The notes under the pieces are model-generated. The model was given only the letters and a program-made list of their open reading frames with translations, ran no database searches and was not told the origin of the DNA. Both the position numbers and the translations under genes were made by a program. From contig JAGTXO010000043.1 of NCBI GenBank assembly GCA_019448385.1, positions 228,501 to 292,500 on the forward strand: a stretch of DNA of 64,000 nucleotides, in the 5' to 3' direction. Origin of the DNA: Diacronema lutheri (lineage: Eukaryota; Haptophyta; Pavlovophyceae; Pavlovales; Pavlovaceae). Shown here piece after piece: positions 38,185-48,196 of the stretch; the first letter of the stretch is position 1, and each line of letters starts with the position of its first letter.

Positions 38185-39210
38185 TCAGGCGGAGAGCGCG
38201 GTCAGCGTCGTCTTGCCGAGCACTTTACCCTTCATGGCGGCAAGCACGTCCTCCTTACTCGCACCGGCAGGCAACCCGAGCCTGCCGTTGAGTGCATAGA
38301 GTTTGAAACTAATCGAGCCCCTCCCCGTCGGCCCCTGGGGGGGGGGGGGGGGGGGGGGCAGCAGCAGCGCGGCACAGGCGCAAGGCGGCGAGGGCGCACA
38401 ACGGGTTGTTAGAGCGCAGCGCAGAGCGCGCCAAGGACGCGTGCATGGCGCGCGCACGGATGAGGCGGAGGCAGGGCGAGCGGGCGCGGTCGGTGATGCG
38501 CGGCAGCGGCGCACGTGGTAGCCGGTGCGGCCCGTCGAGCCAAGCCGCCCCTCCTTGGCGCGCAACGACGGATCGAAGCCGGCGTCCACCGCACCCGAGA
38601 TCATACGGCGCATGTCTGCCATCTCGGGGTCTTCATACCCGCCCAGCCCCATCCCCATCATCGCCTGCGAAGGGGGCGCAGTGGGGCGCGTGAGCGCATG
38701 GGGCCGTCGGCAAGGGCGGACGGCCGCGGCAGGCAGCGAGCGGCGGGCGGCGCGCCGCGCGTGGCGCACGTTCTCCATCGGGTCGACGACGATGGGCTCT
38801 TGCCCCGCGTCCTCCTTCATGCCAAGGCGCGGCACGTCCGAGGCGCCAGCGCCGGACAGCTCGTCGCGCAGCTGGTCCACAGACGACGGGATGTCGTACA
38901 CGAGCCAATTGGTGGTGGACGGGCCGGCGGAGGAGGCATCCGACTCATCGGCGATGAGGACAAAGGCCTCGGTGCCCACGGGCGCGTTCTTCCACGAGAG
39001 TGCCGGGCTCACGTCGTCGCCATCGCCGCGATTGTCCGAGGGGAAGCTGCCACCCGATTTGAACGCGTCGGCCGCGAGCTCGAACGGCCCAGTCGGCGGC
39101 GGTGGAGGCGCGGGTGATGCGGTCTTCTTCGCCTTTGGTTTGGCGGTAACCCCCACCAGCGCGCTGCCGAGGCACGCGACGACGACAACAAGGCGCGCGC
39201 CGGTGAGCAT
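38185..39210 (-). CDS. Secreted PEBP-like (YbhB/YbcL family) protein
   Basis: CDS complement(join(38185..38334,38515..38664,38770..39210)), 246 residues. A signal peptide (MLTGARLVVVVACLGSALVG) leads to a Lys/Pro linker. The PEBP fold follows: FELAADAFKSGGSFPSDNRG, DDVSPALSWKNAPVGTEAFV, TTNWLVYDIPSSVDQL, TGYHGPTGRGSISFKLYALN. Bacterial YbhB and eukaryotic PEBP proteins bind anionic ligands in a conserved pocket. The pocket His of the usual HW motif is Asn here (TNWLVY), so ligand binding may differ. An extra Met/Gly-rich segment (AMMGMGLGGYEDPEMADMRR) is encoded by exon 2. The acceptor of exon 3 is preceded by a C-homopolymer on the coding strand. Introns are phase 0. Confidence 0.8.
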   Translation of the reverse strand: MLTGARLVVVVACLGSALVGVTAKPKAKKTASPAPPPPPTGPFELAADAFKSGGSFPSDNRGDGDDVSPALSWKNAPVGTEAFVLIADESDASSAGPSTTNWLVYDIPSSVDQLRDELSGAGASDVPRLGMKEDAGQEPIVVDPMENVRHARRAARRSLPAAAVRPCRRPHALTRPTAPPSQAMMGMGLGGYEDPEMADMRRMISGAVDAGFDPSLRAKEGRLGSTGRTGYHVRRCRASPTAPARPASASSVRAPCTRPWRALRCALTTRCAPSPPCACAALLLPPPPPPPQGPTGRGSISFKLYALNGRLGLPAGASKEDVLAAMKGKVLGKTTLTALSA

Positions 39211-39422
39211 CGGCCGCGCCGTCGAGTCGCGTCACGTCCGGGTCTCGACGAATCTCAGTCGGAAGCAGACACTGAGCGCCAGGGCCCACTCCTGAGTCCG
39301 GGTCTCGACGAAGTCGCGAGCGCAGCGGTGGCCTCGCCCGCGTCCGTGTGACGGCGGCTTGGGCACTGTCAGAGTTGCCGCAGGTCGAGACACTCGCGCC
39401 GCCGAGTCAGAGCCAGCCAACG
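39211..39422. other. Intergenic gap with 17-bp direct repeat
   Basis: GTCCGGGTCTCGACGAA occurs at 39236-39252 and again exactly 60 bp on at 39296-39312, just upstream of the PEBP-like start (minus strand). This could be a promoter element or a small duplication. Nothing else seen. Confidence 0.45.
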
Positions 39423-42400
39423 TCAGGGTGACCGGCTGACCGCTGCAAATGCGGGCGCCATGTGCGCATACTTGCGCCGCAGCGCCTCCTCGCGTTCCAG
39501 CTCGCCCTGCACGGCCAAGCGCATGCGGCGCAAGAGAGGGTTGGGTTAGGGTTTGGAGATGCGGCGCAAGAGAGGGTTGGGTTAGGGTTTGGAGATGCGG
39601 CGCAAGAGAGGGTTGGGTTAGGGTTTGGAGATGCGGCGCAAGAGAGGGTTGGGTTAGGGTTTGGAGATGCGGCGCAAGAGAGGGTTGGGTTAGGGTTTGG
39701 AGATGCGGCGCAAGAGAGGGTTGGGTTAGGGTTTGGAGATGCGGCGCAAGAGAGGGTTGGGTTAGGGTTTGGAGATGCGGCGCAAGAGAGGGTTGGGTTA
39801 GGGTTTGGAGATGCGGCGCAAGAGAGGGTTGGGTTAGGGTTTGGAGATGCGGCGCAAGAGAGGGTTGGGTTAGGGTTTGGAGATGCGGCGCAAGAGAGGG
39901 TTGGGTTAGGGTTTGGAGATGCGGCGCAAGGAGAGGGTGGCGCGGGTGAGCGCAGACGTGCGCAGCTGCGCCACGCAGACGCGCAGCGCGCACCTGGCAC
40001 AGGTCGCAATACCAAGTCTCGGCCTCAGAGGGTGGCGCGCTCAGGCCTGCGCACGAGGCGTGGAAGGCGCTCGTGCAGCCTGGCCGACGGGACAAGGGAC
40101 GCGCGCGGAGGCGTCAGGTGCACGTGCGAGGGCAAGGGCTAGCACGCCACACGAGGGTGCACGCGCCGTGCCCTCGGCTCGCAGCCCGAACTGCGTCCCC
40201 AATCGCACCGGCGCTGCCCCTCCTCCCAACCCCAGCGCGGCTTCCCCGTTGCGTTTGCGCCATTGCCACGCGAGGCGCGCGCGTACCATCGCAGCAGACG
40301 AGCAGGCCGCCATCGTTGCACGCGGCGCAGAGCGAATCGTGCTCTGGCTCGTCCTTGCAAAACGCTGGCCCCGCCCCTGGCCCCGCGCCTGGCCCCGCCT
40401 CGGCCCTCAGCTTGCCGAGCGGGTGGCCAGAGCGGCGCAACCGGCCGCCACGCGCGCGCCGTGCAGCCGATGCGAGGTAGCGCCCGAGCTGCGCCTCGAG
40501 GCACGCCGCCAGAGCCGCGCCCTCCCGCGTGCGCAGCCGTGCGGCCGCGAGGCGCGCGCGCGCCGCCGACTGCCCGCCGCCGGCGCCCAGCGGCGCCGGC
40601 GTGCGCTCGCCGTCGCCGCGCTCAGCGCTGCCGCCGGCACCGCCCTCGGCGCGCGCCGACGCGCCGTGCGCGCCGACCACGGATTCGGCGCCGGCTTCAA
40701 GCTCCGCACTGAGCCGCGCATGGAGGGCAGCGGCTGTGTGCCGGTTGATCGCGGCTGTCTCGTCGCGCAGTCCGCAGAGGAGCGCGAGCTCGACATCGAG
40801 CGATCGTTTGCCCACATCGGCCATCCACCGCTTGAGGCCACGGTCAGTGAGCGGCAGCTCCTTGTTGCCGCGGTCACGGTCGTGCACCGAGGTGACCTCG
40901 TCGAGGGCCTCGTAACTGACGAGCGGCCACCATGCGCGCGGCGGCTGCGCATCGGCGGGCGGCGGAGGCGGCGCGGCAGCGGAGGCGCCGCGCACGGGCG
41001 CGGGTGCGAGCGGCGCAGGCGCCGGTGGCAAGGGCAGATCGCTCGCCGCCCACACGCGCAGCGCGCCGTCGAGCGGCGCGGCGCCGTCGCCTAGTGCGCA
41101 GGGCGCTCCGCCCGCGCCCGCATCGGCTGCGGCTGGCGCCGCGCGCTGCTCGCTCGGTGCACGCCCGCCGCGCGGCGCGCAGCCACTCGCGGCGGGCGCG
41201 GTGGAGCGCGCGCGGGCGCGCGGCGGCGGCATGGCGGGCGCGGGTGCGAGGCGAAAGCGCGCGACGAAGCCGCTCGCGCCACTCACCCAGCCGCATTCCG
41301 CCATCGGCGAAGGTTCCGCCCAGCCGCACTCCGCCATCGGCGAAGGTTCCGCCCAGCCGCATTCCGCCATCGGCGAAGGTTCCGCCGCGCGCAGCGTGCG
41401 CGACGAGGCGCCCGCCGCCTCGCTCGCGCGCGCGCGCAACAGCACGTCGCAGTGCAGCCGCAGCCGCACGTCCTCCGCTCCAGCCGTCTGGCTGCTCGGC
41501 GCGGTGGCGCGCTCTGCCGGCAGGGCGCGCATCTCGAGGGCTGCGTCCTCCTCGGCGGCCAGCAACGCCTCGGCAACGACGGGCGGCGCGGAGGGCGGCG
41601 GCTGGCCGCGCGCGCCGCTCAGTGGCACGGCGGCCGCGCGCGCCAGCTCCGGGTGCGCGCTGCCCAACCGCGAGAGCAGCGAGCACGGCTCGAGCACGCA
41701 CGCGCAGAGCGCGTCGAGCGTGCCGCCGTCCGCAGGCGCGAAGAAGGCCTCATCGAGCTCGGCCCAGAGCGCGCGCAGCGCCGCTGCGCCGGGCGAGGCT
41801 GGCGACAGCGGCTCGCCCGCACACGCCCCCGCGGCCGTGGCCACGGGCCGGCCGCGCTCGCGCGCGCCGGCGGACGCGCCGCGGCCGACGCGCGCGCGCC
41901 GCCTGTCCGACGCCCCGTCCGCGTCCGACATGCTCGCGTCGGACGCGCCGGACGCGGCTGCGTCGGACGCATCAGACGCGTCAGACTCGTCCGACGCCGA
42001 GATGCGGCGCACGCGGCGCAGCGCGGAGCGCGCCCGGTCGGCACGCGCCGCGCGACGGCGCGCGGTGCGCAATGCCGCGTCGACGTCGTCGTCGTCGCCC
42101 TCCTCGCCGCCATCACTGGCGAGCGCAAGCTCGGCGCGATTGCCACTGTCGTCGGCGGCATCGTCCGCCTCGCGGCTCGCAGCGTTCGAGCGGTCGGACG
42201 TGCCGCCGTTTCGCGCGCGCGCGCCGCGTCGCGCGGTGGCGGATTTCCCAGCGGCGAGGCAGCTTGAGCTCCCACGCCCCGACGGCCCAGCGCGCCCGTC
42301 GGGCCCGCTGCGACCACGGGCGCGGCCGTCGGCGACAGCACGCGCACCAAGCACGCTGTCATCAGCCACGCCGCGGTCGGCGCGAGGTGCGCCAACGGCC

Positions 42401-42993
42401 GAGCCGCCGCCTCCGACGACGAGCGTCGGTCGCACGAGCCCCGCGGGCGGTCGCACGCGCACGCGCACAAACGCGTGGTCGGTGGCGCAAGCGTCGGGCG
42501 CGGCGGAGCGCGCGGCAGGTGCACGACCAGCGACACGCCCCACCGGCGGCGCGAGGTCGCGCGCAGGCTGGCGTGGCGGCTTGATGACGACGCGCAGTCT
42601 GCCCGCGTCGATTGCGCGCGCAATGTTTGCGTCGAGCTGCACGGGCGGGCGCGCACCGGGCGCAGCCGGCGCGGCCCGGGTCGCACCGGGCGCGCCGATG
42701 CCATCAAACGGCGGTACCGCGAGCGCGCGCCGCTCGCTCGCGTGCGCGTCGCGCGCCAAGCGTGGTGCCGTGCGCCGGCCCAAGAACCGGCACGCGATGC
42801 ATGAGCCGTCGGCGCAGTGTATGCACGCGTTCGCCGCGACCGGTCGCAAGCCGTCGGGCGTGACGTATGAGGCGCGCATTGCAATCGTGCCGAGCGGCGG
42901 GCGGAGCTGCTTGGCGTCATGCACGGCCACGCGCGTCGGCCGTGCGGACTTGTTCCGCGCGTGATGTGCGAGTGCAGCCCGCGCGGGCTCCAT
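39423..42993 (-). CDS. PHD-finger protein
   Basis: CDS complement(join(39423..39506,39994..40079,40287..42993)), 958 residues from the ATG at 42993. Near the N-terminus is a Cys cluster, CIHCADGSCIACRFLGRR. The middle is disordered, with an acidic Ser/Asp run (SDESDASDASDAAASGASDA) and three tandem copies of AEPSPMAECGW. A helical part follows (LPLTDRGLKRWMADVGKRSL). The PHD finger is split by an intron: CAACNDGGLLVCCDG-CTSAF then HASC and WYCDLCQ, completing Cys4-His-Cys3. The last exon encodes GELEREEALRRKYAHMAPAF. PHD fingers read histone H3 tails, so a nuclear chromatin role is likely; no catalytic domain is seen. The last intron (39507-39993) is mostly a telomere-like minisatellite. Confidence 0.82.
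39523..39930. repeat. 36-bp telomere-like minisatellite in PHD gene intron
   Basis: Eleven nearly perfect copies plus a partial one of ATGCGGCGCAAGAGAGGG followed by TTGGGTTAGGGTTTGGAG. Each unit contains GGGTTAGGGTTT, matching plant/algal-type TTTAGGG telomere DNA, with the G-rich strand on +. Confidence 0.95.
41288..41386. repeat. In-frame 33-bp tandem triplication
   Basis: Three copies of a 33-bp unit, CAGCCGCATTCCGCCATCGG followed by CGAAGGTTCCGCC, within the PHD protein exon. It encodes AEPSPMAECGW three times. Near-identity at the base level suggests a recent expansion. Confidence 0.95.
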
Positions 42994-43380
42994 CGATTTG
43001 GGCCGTTGACCGGGGACCAGTGGTACCGGGTACGACGTATTTCTTTTTCGAGCATCGGGATGTCGGACGAAGAGCTGGGTGCGAGAGGGCAGGAAAGGAA
43101 GGTGCAGGAGAAGATGCTGGCAGCACGGCGCGAGGCCGGTCGTTCGCACTTGCACGTGTGGAGAAGAAAAGGGCGGAGGGCGCGCGGGCGCCGCCCTCCG
43201 ATCAGCGCATGGGCGTGACGAGTGACGAGTGACGAGTGACGAGTGACGAGTGACGAGTGACGAGAGACGAGTGACGAGCGACGAATGACGAGCGACGAGG
43301 CATCAAGGGCAAACGCGCCAGGGGGGCGCGCGCCACCCTCTAGGCAACACGTGCGCCCCTGGGCGTGCCGTCCTGCCCTC
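42994..43380. other. Intergenic gap with 7-bp tandem array
   Basis: 387 bp between the PHD gene start and the stop of the NDPK-MTHFR gene. It contains about 12 copies of GTGACGA and variants at 43215-43300. The first 70 bp include ACGTATTTCTTTTTCGAGC, AT-richer and promoter-like for the PHD gene. Confidence 0.6.
43215..43300. repeat. 7-bp tandem repeat (GTGACGA)n
   Basis: About 12 units of GTGACGA with variants near the end (GAGACGA, GCGACGA, ATGACGA), about 80 bp beyond the stop codon of the NDPK-MTHFR gene (minus strand). Confidence 0.9.
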
Positions 43381-45097
43381 CTAGGCGATATGCGTGCCCT
43401 TGAGCGTGTCGCCCTCGTCGAGTGCCTCTGTCGGCTGCTCGAGCAGCAGGCCGAGGCGCTGCAGGATCTGCTGCGTGTTCGCCGATTGGTTGAGCGTGTA
43501 GAAATGGAGGCCGGGCACGAGCTGCGAGGCGACCAGCTGCTTGCACAGCGCGACTGTCCAGCTGAGACCCATCTCCTTGAAGCCCTCCGCGTCCTCCTTG
43601 AGGGCCTCCGCCTTGGCCACCAGCTCAGCGGGCACGCGTGACTTGCAAAAGCCCTGCACGCACGCCGCGTGCGGCCGCGCGGCGCCGGGCGCGGCCTTCA
43701 GCGCGCAGGAACACGCAACGCTGCACGGCGTGCGGCACGGGAGGGGGTGGGAGCGCAGCTCGAGTGTCGTGGCGCGCACGCACCGTCATGCGCGTGAAGC
43801 CGCCATAGGCAGTAATGAGCATAATGCCCGGCAGGATGGGCGCGCTGATACCCTTGGCGCGCGCCTGCGTGACAAAGGCCTCAAAGACCTCAAAGTCAAA
43901 GAACATCTGAGTGATCACGCAGTCCGCACCCGCGTCGCACTTCTGCTTGAGGTAGCCCAGCTCGCGGTCAAAGTCGGCGTCGGAGCAGACGAACTGCTCG
44001 GCGGACGCGCCCGAGCCGACGGTGACGAGCCGCTTCTGCTCCGACGCGCTCAGCGGGCGGCCGAGCTCGGCGACGGGCTTGATCACGTCTGGGTGGCCCT
44101 CGGGGTAGCCCGACACCTGGATGCCGAACCAGTCGCCGAACTGCTGCCGCGTGTACCTGCACCCCGCCGGGGGCGGGCGGGGAGCGCTCGCGACGGCTGA
44201 GTTGCGCGCGCGCGCCAAGGGCGCGGCACGCGGCGGTGCTGTGCGGCGCGCGCACTTGACGAGGTCGAGCGCGCAGGAGAAGCCACCGGCGACCGCCTCC
44301 CACTTCTCCTGCCCCTTTGGCGGGTCGCCGCGCAGCGCGACGATGTTGCGGATGCCCTTGCGCTTGGCCTCGGCCAGCGCCTCGCCGCACAGCGCCGGCG
44401 CCTGGTTGGTGCATGTGAGATGCATGTTGACCTCGATGTCGTGTGCGGCGTACGCGTCCGCGCAAAGCTCGATCGTCAGCTCCGACGTCGAGCCGCCCGC
44501 GCCCCACGTGAAGTCGAGGAAGAGCGGCCGCTGCTGCGCCATGAGCGCGAGCGTCTGCCGCAGCTTTGCAACACCGTCGGCTGTCTTCGGCGGGAAGTAC
44601 TCGAACGAGATGAACGGGCGCGTGCCGTTCTCAGAAACCCAGTGCGCGATCTTGTCGACGAGCTTGATGCTCTTGTGCAGCACCGGCTCTGTCAGCTCGC
44701 TCGCGCCGAACCAGCGCGTCGCGTCGGCGCGCGCACCGTCGGCGTCGGCCGCTGGCTCGACAACGCACGACGACGAACCGCTGCCTAGGTCGCCGCGGAT
44801 TGTGCCGGGCGCGCACGTGAGGGGCGCGAGCGAGTCGCCAGCCATCGCGAGCGCCGTGCTCACCGCCGACGCGCCATACACCACGACGCACACGCACGGG
44901 CCCTCGACGAGCGCCGCGGCGCGCGTCGCCGCGTCCGGCTGGCCAGCGTACCGCGACTCGGCGACCGAGCGCGTGACGTTGAGCATCTTGAGCCCAATCA
45001 CGGCAAAGCCACGCCGCTCAAAGCGCCCGACGACGTCGGAGACGAGGCCTCGACGGACCACGTCCGGCATGATGAGCACCGTCGTGAACTCGCTCAT
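43381..45097 (-). CDS. MTHFR: NDP-kinase-like domain fused to methylenetetrahydrofolate reductase
   Basis: CDS complement(join(43381..43653,43784..44156,44256..45097)), 495 residues. Residues 4-137 are a nucleoside diphosphate kinase fold: TTVLIMPDVVRRGLVSDVVG, RFERRGFAVIGLKMLNVTRS, PGTIRGDL, TRWFGASEL. The family's Lys12 (IKPDG) is Met10, and the phospho-His118 position is Glu114, so NDP-kinase activity is unlikely. In the same exon follows an MTHFR catalytic barrel: RPFISFEYFPPKTADGVAKL, LDFTWGAGGSTSELT, NMHLTCTNQA, IRNIVALRGDPPKGQEKWEA, FGIQVSGYPEGHPD, CDAGADCVITQMFFD, PILPGIMLITAYGGFTRM, GLHFYTLNQSANTQQILQRL. It reduces 5,10-methylene- to 5-methyl-tetrahydrofolate. The C-terminal SAM-binding regulatory domain of most eukaryotic MTHFRs is absent. 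Introns are phase-consistent (LV-K-YTRQQ, RMT-GFCKSR). Starts are 81 bp from the divergent ClpR gene. Confidence 0.92.
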
Positions 45098-45178
45098 GGT
45101 GTCGTGCGTCGTGTTGCGCGCGCCTTTCTAAATGGCGAGAACAAAGTCCGGGACGCGCTCTCTCGCGAAGGGGCAACA

Positions 45179-46190
45179 ATGGCCGCTTTCGCGCTGACGG
45201 TGGTGTCGGCCCTCGCGCTCGTTGCGCCGCCGGCGCGCCTCGGTGCTCCGGCCTCGCGCGCCGGGCGTGGCGTGCCCGCGCGACCTATGGCTGCCGCGCG
45301 CGTCGCAATGGGCGCGATCAACATTGACGGCGTGCGCATCGGCCCGCCGCCCGATTTGCCGTCGCTACTGCTGCACAACCGCATCGTCTATGTCGGCACC
45401 GGCCTCGTGCCGCAGGTGGCTGAGCTGATCGTCGCGCAGCTGCTGTACATCCAGGCACGCTTCGACCACTCGCCCGCCGCCGCGCGGCCGGGCGCCGCCT
45501 GCCCACCCGACCGCCCGCCCTTACGCCGCGACGCGCGCGCGCGCGCGCTCGCGCGCGCGTCGCGCACCCGCGCAGTTTGACTCTGGCGACAAGCCCTACT
45601 TCATGTACATCAACTCGCCGGGGACGGCGTCGCAGGACGGGATGACGGGCTTTGAGACCGACGCCTTCGCTATCGCCGACACGATGCGCTACATCCGCCC
45701 CGAGGCGCAGACGATCTGCCTCGGCATGGCGTACGGCACCGCTGCGATGCTCCTCGCGTCGGGCGCGCGCGGCAAGCGCGCGATGCTGCCCAACGCGGTC
45801 GCGATGCTGCACCAGCCGCGTTCGCGCACGCAGGGCCAGGCAAGTGACATTTCGCTTCGCGCCAAGGAGGTGCTTTACAACCGGCGGGTGCTTGCATCGC
45901 TGCTCGCAGAGCGGTGCGGCCGCCAGCTCGGCACCGTCGAGGAGGACATGGGCAGGACCAAGTACCTGACCGCGGAGGAGTGCAAGGCGTACGGACTCGT
46001 GGACACTGTGCTCCAGAGCGACGCGGTGCGCGCATCGTGCGCACGCGTCGCCGCGCCGCGTCGCGGCTCGCGCTGCGACGCTGCACGCGCCGCGCGCCGC
46101 GCTGAGCTCGCGCGTGCGGCCCGCGCCCGCGCCGCGCCGCGCGCCTTACAGAGCCTGCCTGCCGTACCCACCTTCATGAACAAGCTTTAA
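45179..46190 (+). CDS. CLPR: Plastid ClpR (non-catalytic Clp protease subunit)
   Basis: CDS join(45179..45454,45576..46025,46152..46190), 254 residues. The leader MAAFALTVVSALALVAPPAR then LGAPASRAGRGVPARPMA looks like a signal peptide followed by a transit peptide, as in algae with secondary plastids. ClpP-fold motifs: LLLHNRIVYVGTGLVPQVAE, YINSPGTASQDGM, MLHQPRSRTQGQASDI, EEDMGRTKYLTAEECKAYGL. The catalytic Ser motif is GMAYGTAAMLL; Ser is replaced by Gly146, the YG signature of ClpR paralogues, while the His (AMLHQP) is kept. ClpR subunits build the plastid Clp core without proteolysis. Intron 1 has a GC donor (CAG|GCACGC); the spliced sequence LLYIQ-FDSGDKPYF matches the family. It converges with the sterol reductase gene (183 bp). 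Confidence 0.9.
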
Positions 46191-46373
46191 GCTCGACGGG
46201 CGCAGGCGGAGCGTCAGAGAATTGGGCGCTCCTCAGAGGGCGTGTGCGAGTCTGCGAGAGTGGTGATGCTGATCCAATCTAGCCCTTTGGACCTGCGTTG
46301 ACCCCGGGTGCGTCGTTGGCACTTGAGTCGTTGGCCTCGGGGCGGAGCGCCTGCGGGCATGTAGCATGGCAAT

Positions 46374-48032
46374 TCAGTAGATGCCGGGCACGAACGTGTA
46401 GGGCACGAGCGCCGTGTACCGCTCCCAGTCGCGGCCGTACTTTGCCGCACACCGCTGCTGGTCGCGGTGTGCACGGTGCACGATCATCGCGAGGAAGAAG
46501 ACGAAGTAGAAGTAGGGGATCAGCGAGCTGAAGCCGCACGTGAGGCCCCATGCGAGCGCCTGCCACGCGCGCGGCGTGCGAGGAACGTGGCGCGTTACGC
46601 TGCGCGCGCCGGGCGCGCATGGCAGGGCGGAGCACTGGGCAGATGCCTACTCACCATCGCAATGTCCGCCGTGTAGTTCACCTTGCGCGCCACGCCCCAC
46701 CAGCCGGAGGTGAGCAGCTTCGAGCCGTGCTCCGTTTGGATGTACTTGGCATCCTGCGGAGGCACGACGCGCGCGGCCGTGCGGGGCGACACGGCGTCGG
46801 GTGCGCGCGCGCGCGCAGAACGCGGGGCGACGCACGCGGCGAAGGGCGCGCACCTTGAGGAAACGTCCCGGCAGCCACGGGAGGAAGAGGCCAATCCTCC
46901 AGCGGAAGGTGCCCTCCTGCTGCATCCGGAAGTAGCAACGCTGGGAGTTGGACACATCCCATACGTACCAGCCGGCGAGGAGCAGCAACAGCGTGGCCGC
47001 CGTGTACGCAGCAGAGTGCTCAAAGGGCGGGAGGGAGGCGAGGTAGATGGACTGGTAGCAGTAGGTGAAGGGGACGCCTGCAAGGTTCCAGAAGATGAGC
47101 ATCCAACCCCACTTCTCGTAAAAGATGTCCCACGTCACGGGGATCCCCTCCTCGCCGCGCATGATCGTGTGCGTGTACAGGCCATGTGCGAGCACCATCA
47201 GGCACATTGGCCCAGAAATGCTCCCGTGCCGGCGGAGCTGCAGGAGCGCGGCGGAGAGGGTGAGGAGGAAGAGCACGATCCACGAGACGCGCGCCTCCGC
47301 GAACATCTTGAGGTCGAGCGAGCCGATGCGCGGGTTGAGCGGCGCTCCCATGAAAAAGTCGTACAGCCGGTGGCCTGACATCCGGTGCTGCGTGCCGAGG
47401 CAGAGCGCGCCAACGTAGGCGCCGATCGCGGTCACGTCGGCGACGATGATGGCTGATGTCATGTACGCGCCCAGATCTGCCTGAATCCCCGCCAGGTCGA
47501 AGGCGCCCGACATGTGGAGCGCTGCGAGGCCTGCGAGCGAGAGCGTCCAGCAGCCGAGCCCGTTGCAGCAGTAGGAGAGGCGCACGCCGCCAAGGTGGGG
47601 GAGCGGATAGCCCTGCACTTCGTGGCCGGGCACGCACATCGCGAGCACCGCCTGCACAACGATGAAGAGCACGTACGCGCCGACCGTGCGCGCGGTCGGC
47701 GCGCAGCCCGTCCGCACCTGGTGCGCAAAGTCGGCCCAGTCCGTCACCACGAGCGACGCGTTGTTATGCGTGATGCAATACCAAAAGTAGTAAAGCTGCG
47801 CGTGCGACCAGACAATGAGCGCCAGCGCGCCCCAGGTCCCGCCAAACTCGAAGCCCTCCTCCAGTGCCTTGGCCTTGGCGTCGCGCGCGCCGCGCGCTGC
47901 GCCATTGTGCTTCGCGACGCCGTTGGCGGCGCCGTTGGCGGCGCCGTTGGTGGCGCCGTTGGCAAGGCCATGCGCCGCGCCTTTCACCGCGGCGCCGTTG
48001 CTGCGCGTCGTCACTCCTGCCGTGATCGTCAT
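46374..48032 (-). CDS. ERG4: Sterol C-24(28)/C-14 reductase family protein, ERG4-like
   Basis: CDS complement(join(46374..46559,46655..46753,46854..48032)), 487 residues. A multi-pass ER membrane enzyme using NADPH to reduce a sterol double bond. After a low-complexity NGAANGAANG leader there are several hydrophobic helices. ERG4-type motifs: YEKWGWMLIFWNLAGVPFTY, LLAGWYVWDVSNSQRCYFRM, GSKLLTSGWWGVARKVNYTA, and the C-terminal ALVPYTFVPGIY. The wording WMLIFWNLAGVPFTYC favours the C-24(28) reductase ERG4 over ERG24 or DHCR7, but substrate specificity cannot be settled from sequence. The donor of intron 2 is GTGAGT, the strongest consensus in the window; splices give RFLK-DAKYIQ and DIAM-ALAWGL. 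Confidence 0.88.
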
Positions 48033-48196
48033 GGCCGCGACCGCCCGGAACGCGCCCGCGCAACCAGGCCGGTTGCCGACTTCGGTGTTGGTCGGTCCGA
48101 AGATGGGCGAAAGCCGCCGCGGATTGAATTTGCGGGGTCAATTGACATCAAGTGTTATCCGGCCGTGACACACGGCGCAGCCAAAGTCACATCGCG

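Noticed and set aside
39523-39930. CRISPR array
   Set aside because: Units are contiguous with no variable spacers, and the genome is eukaryotic.
39462-39949. Repeat protein from the 36-bp array, read in several frames
   Set aside because: The array is an intron between PHD-gene exons; the unit length (36) keeps every frame open.
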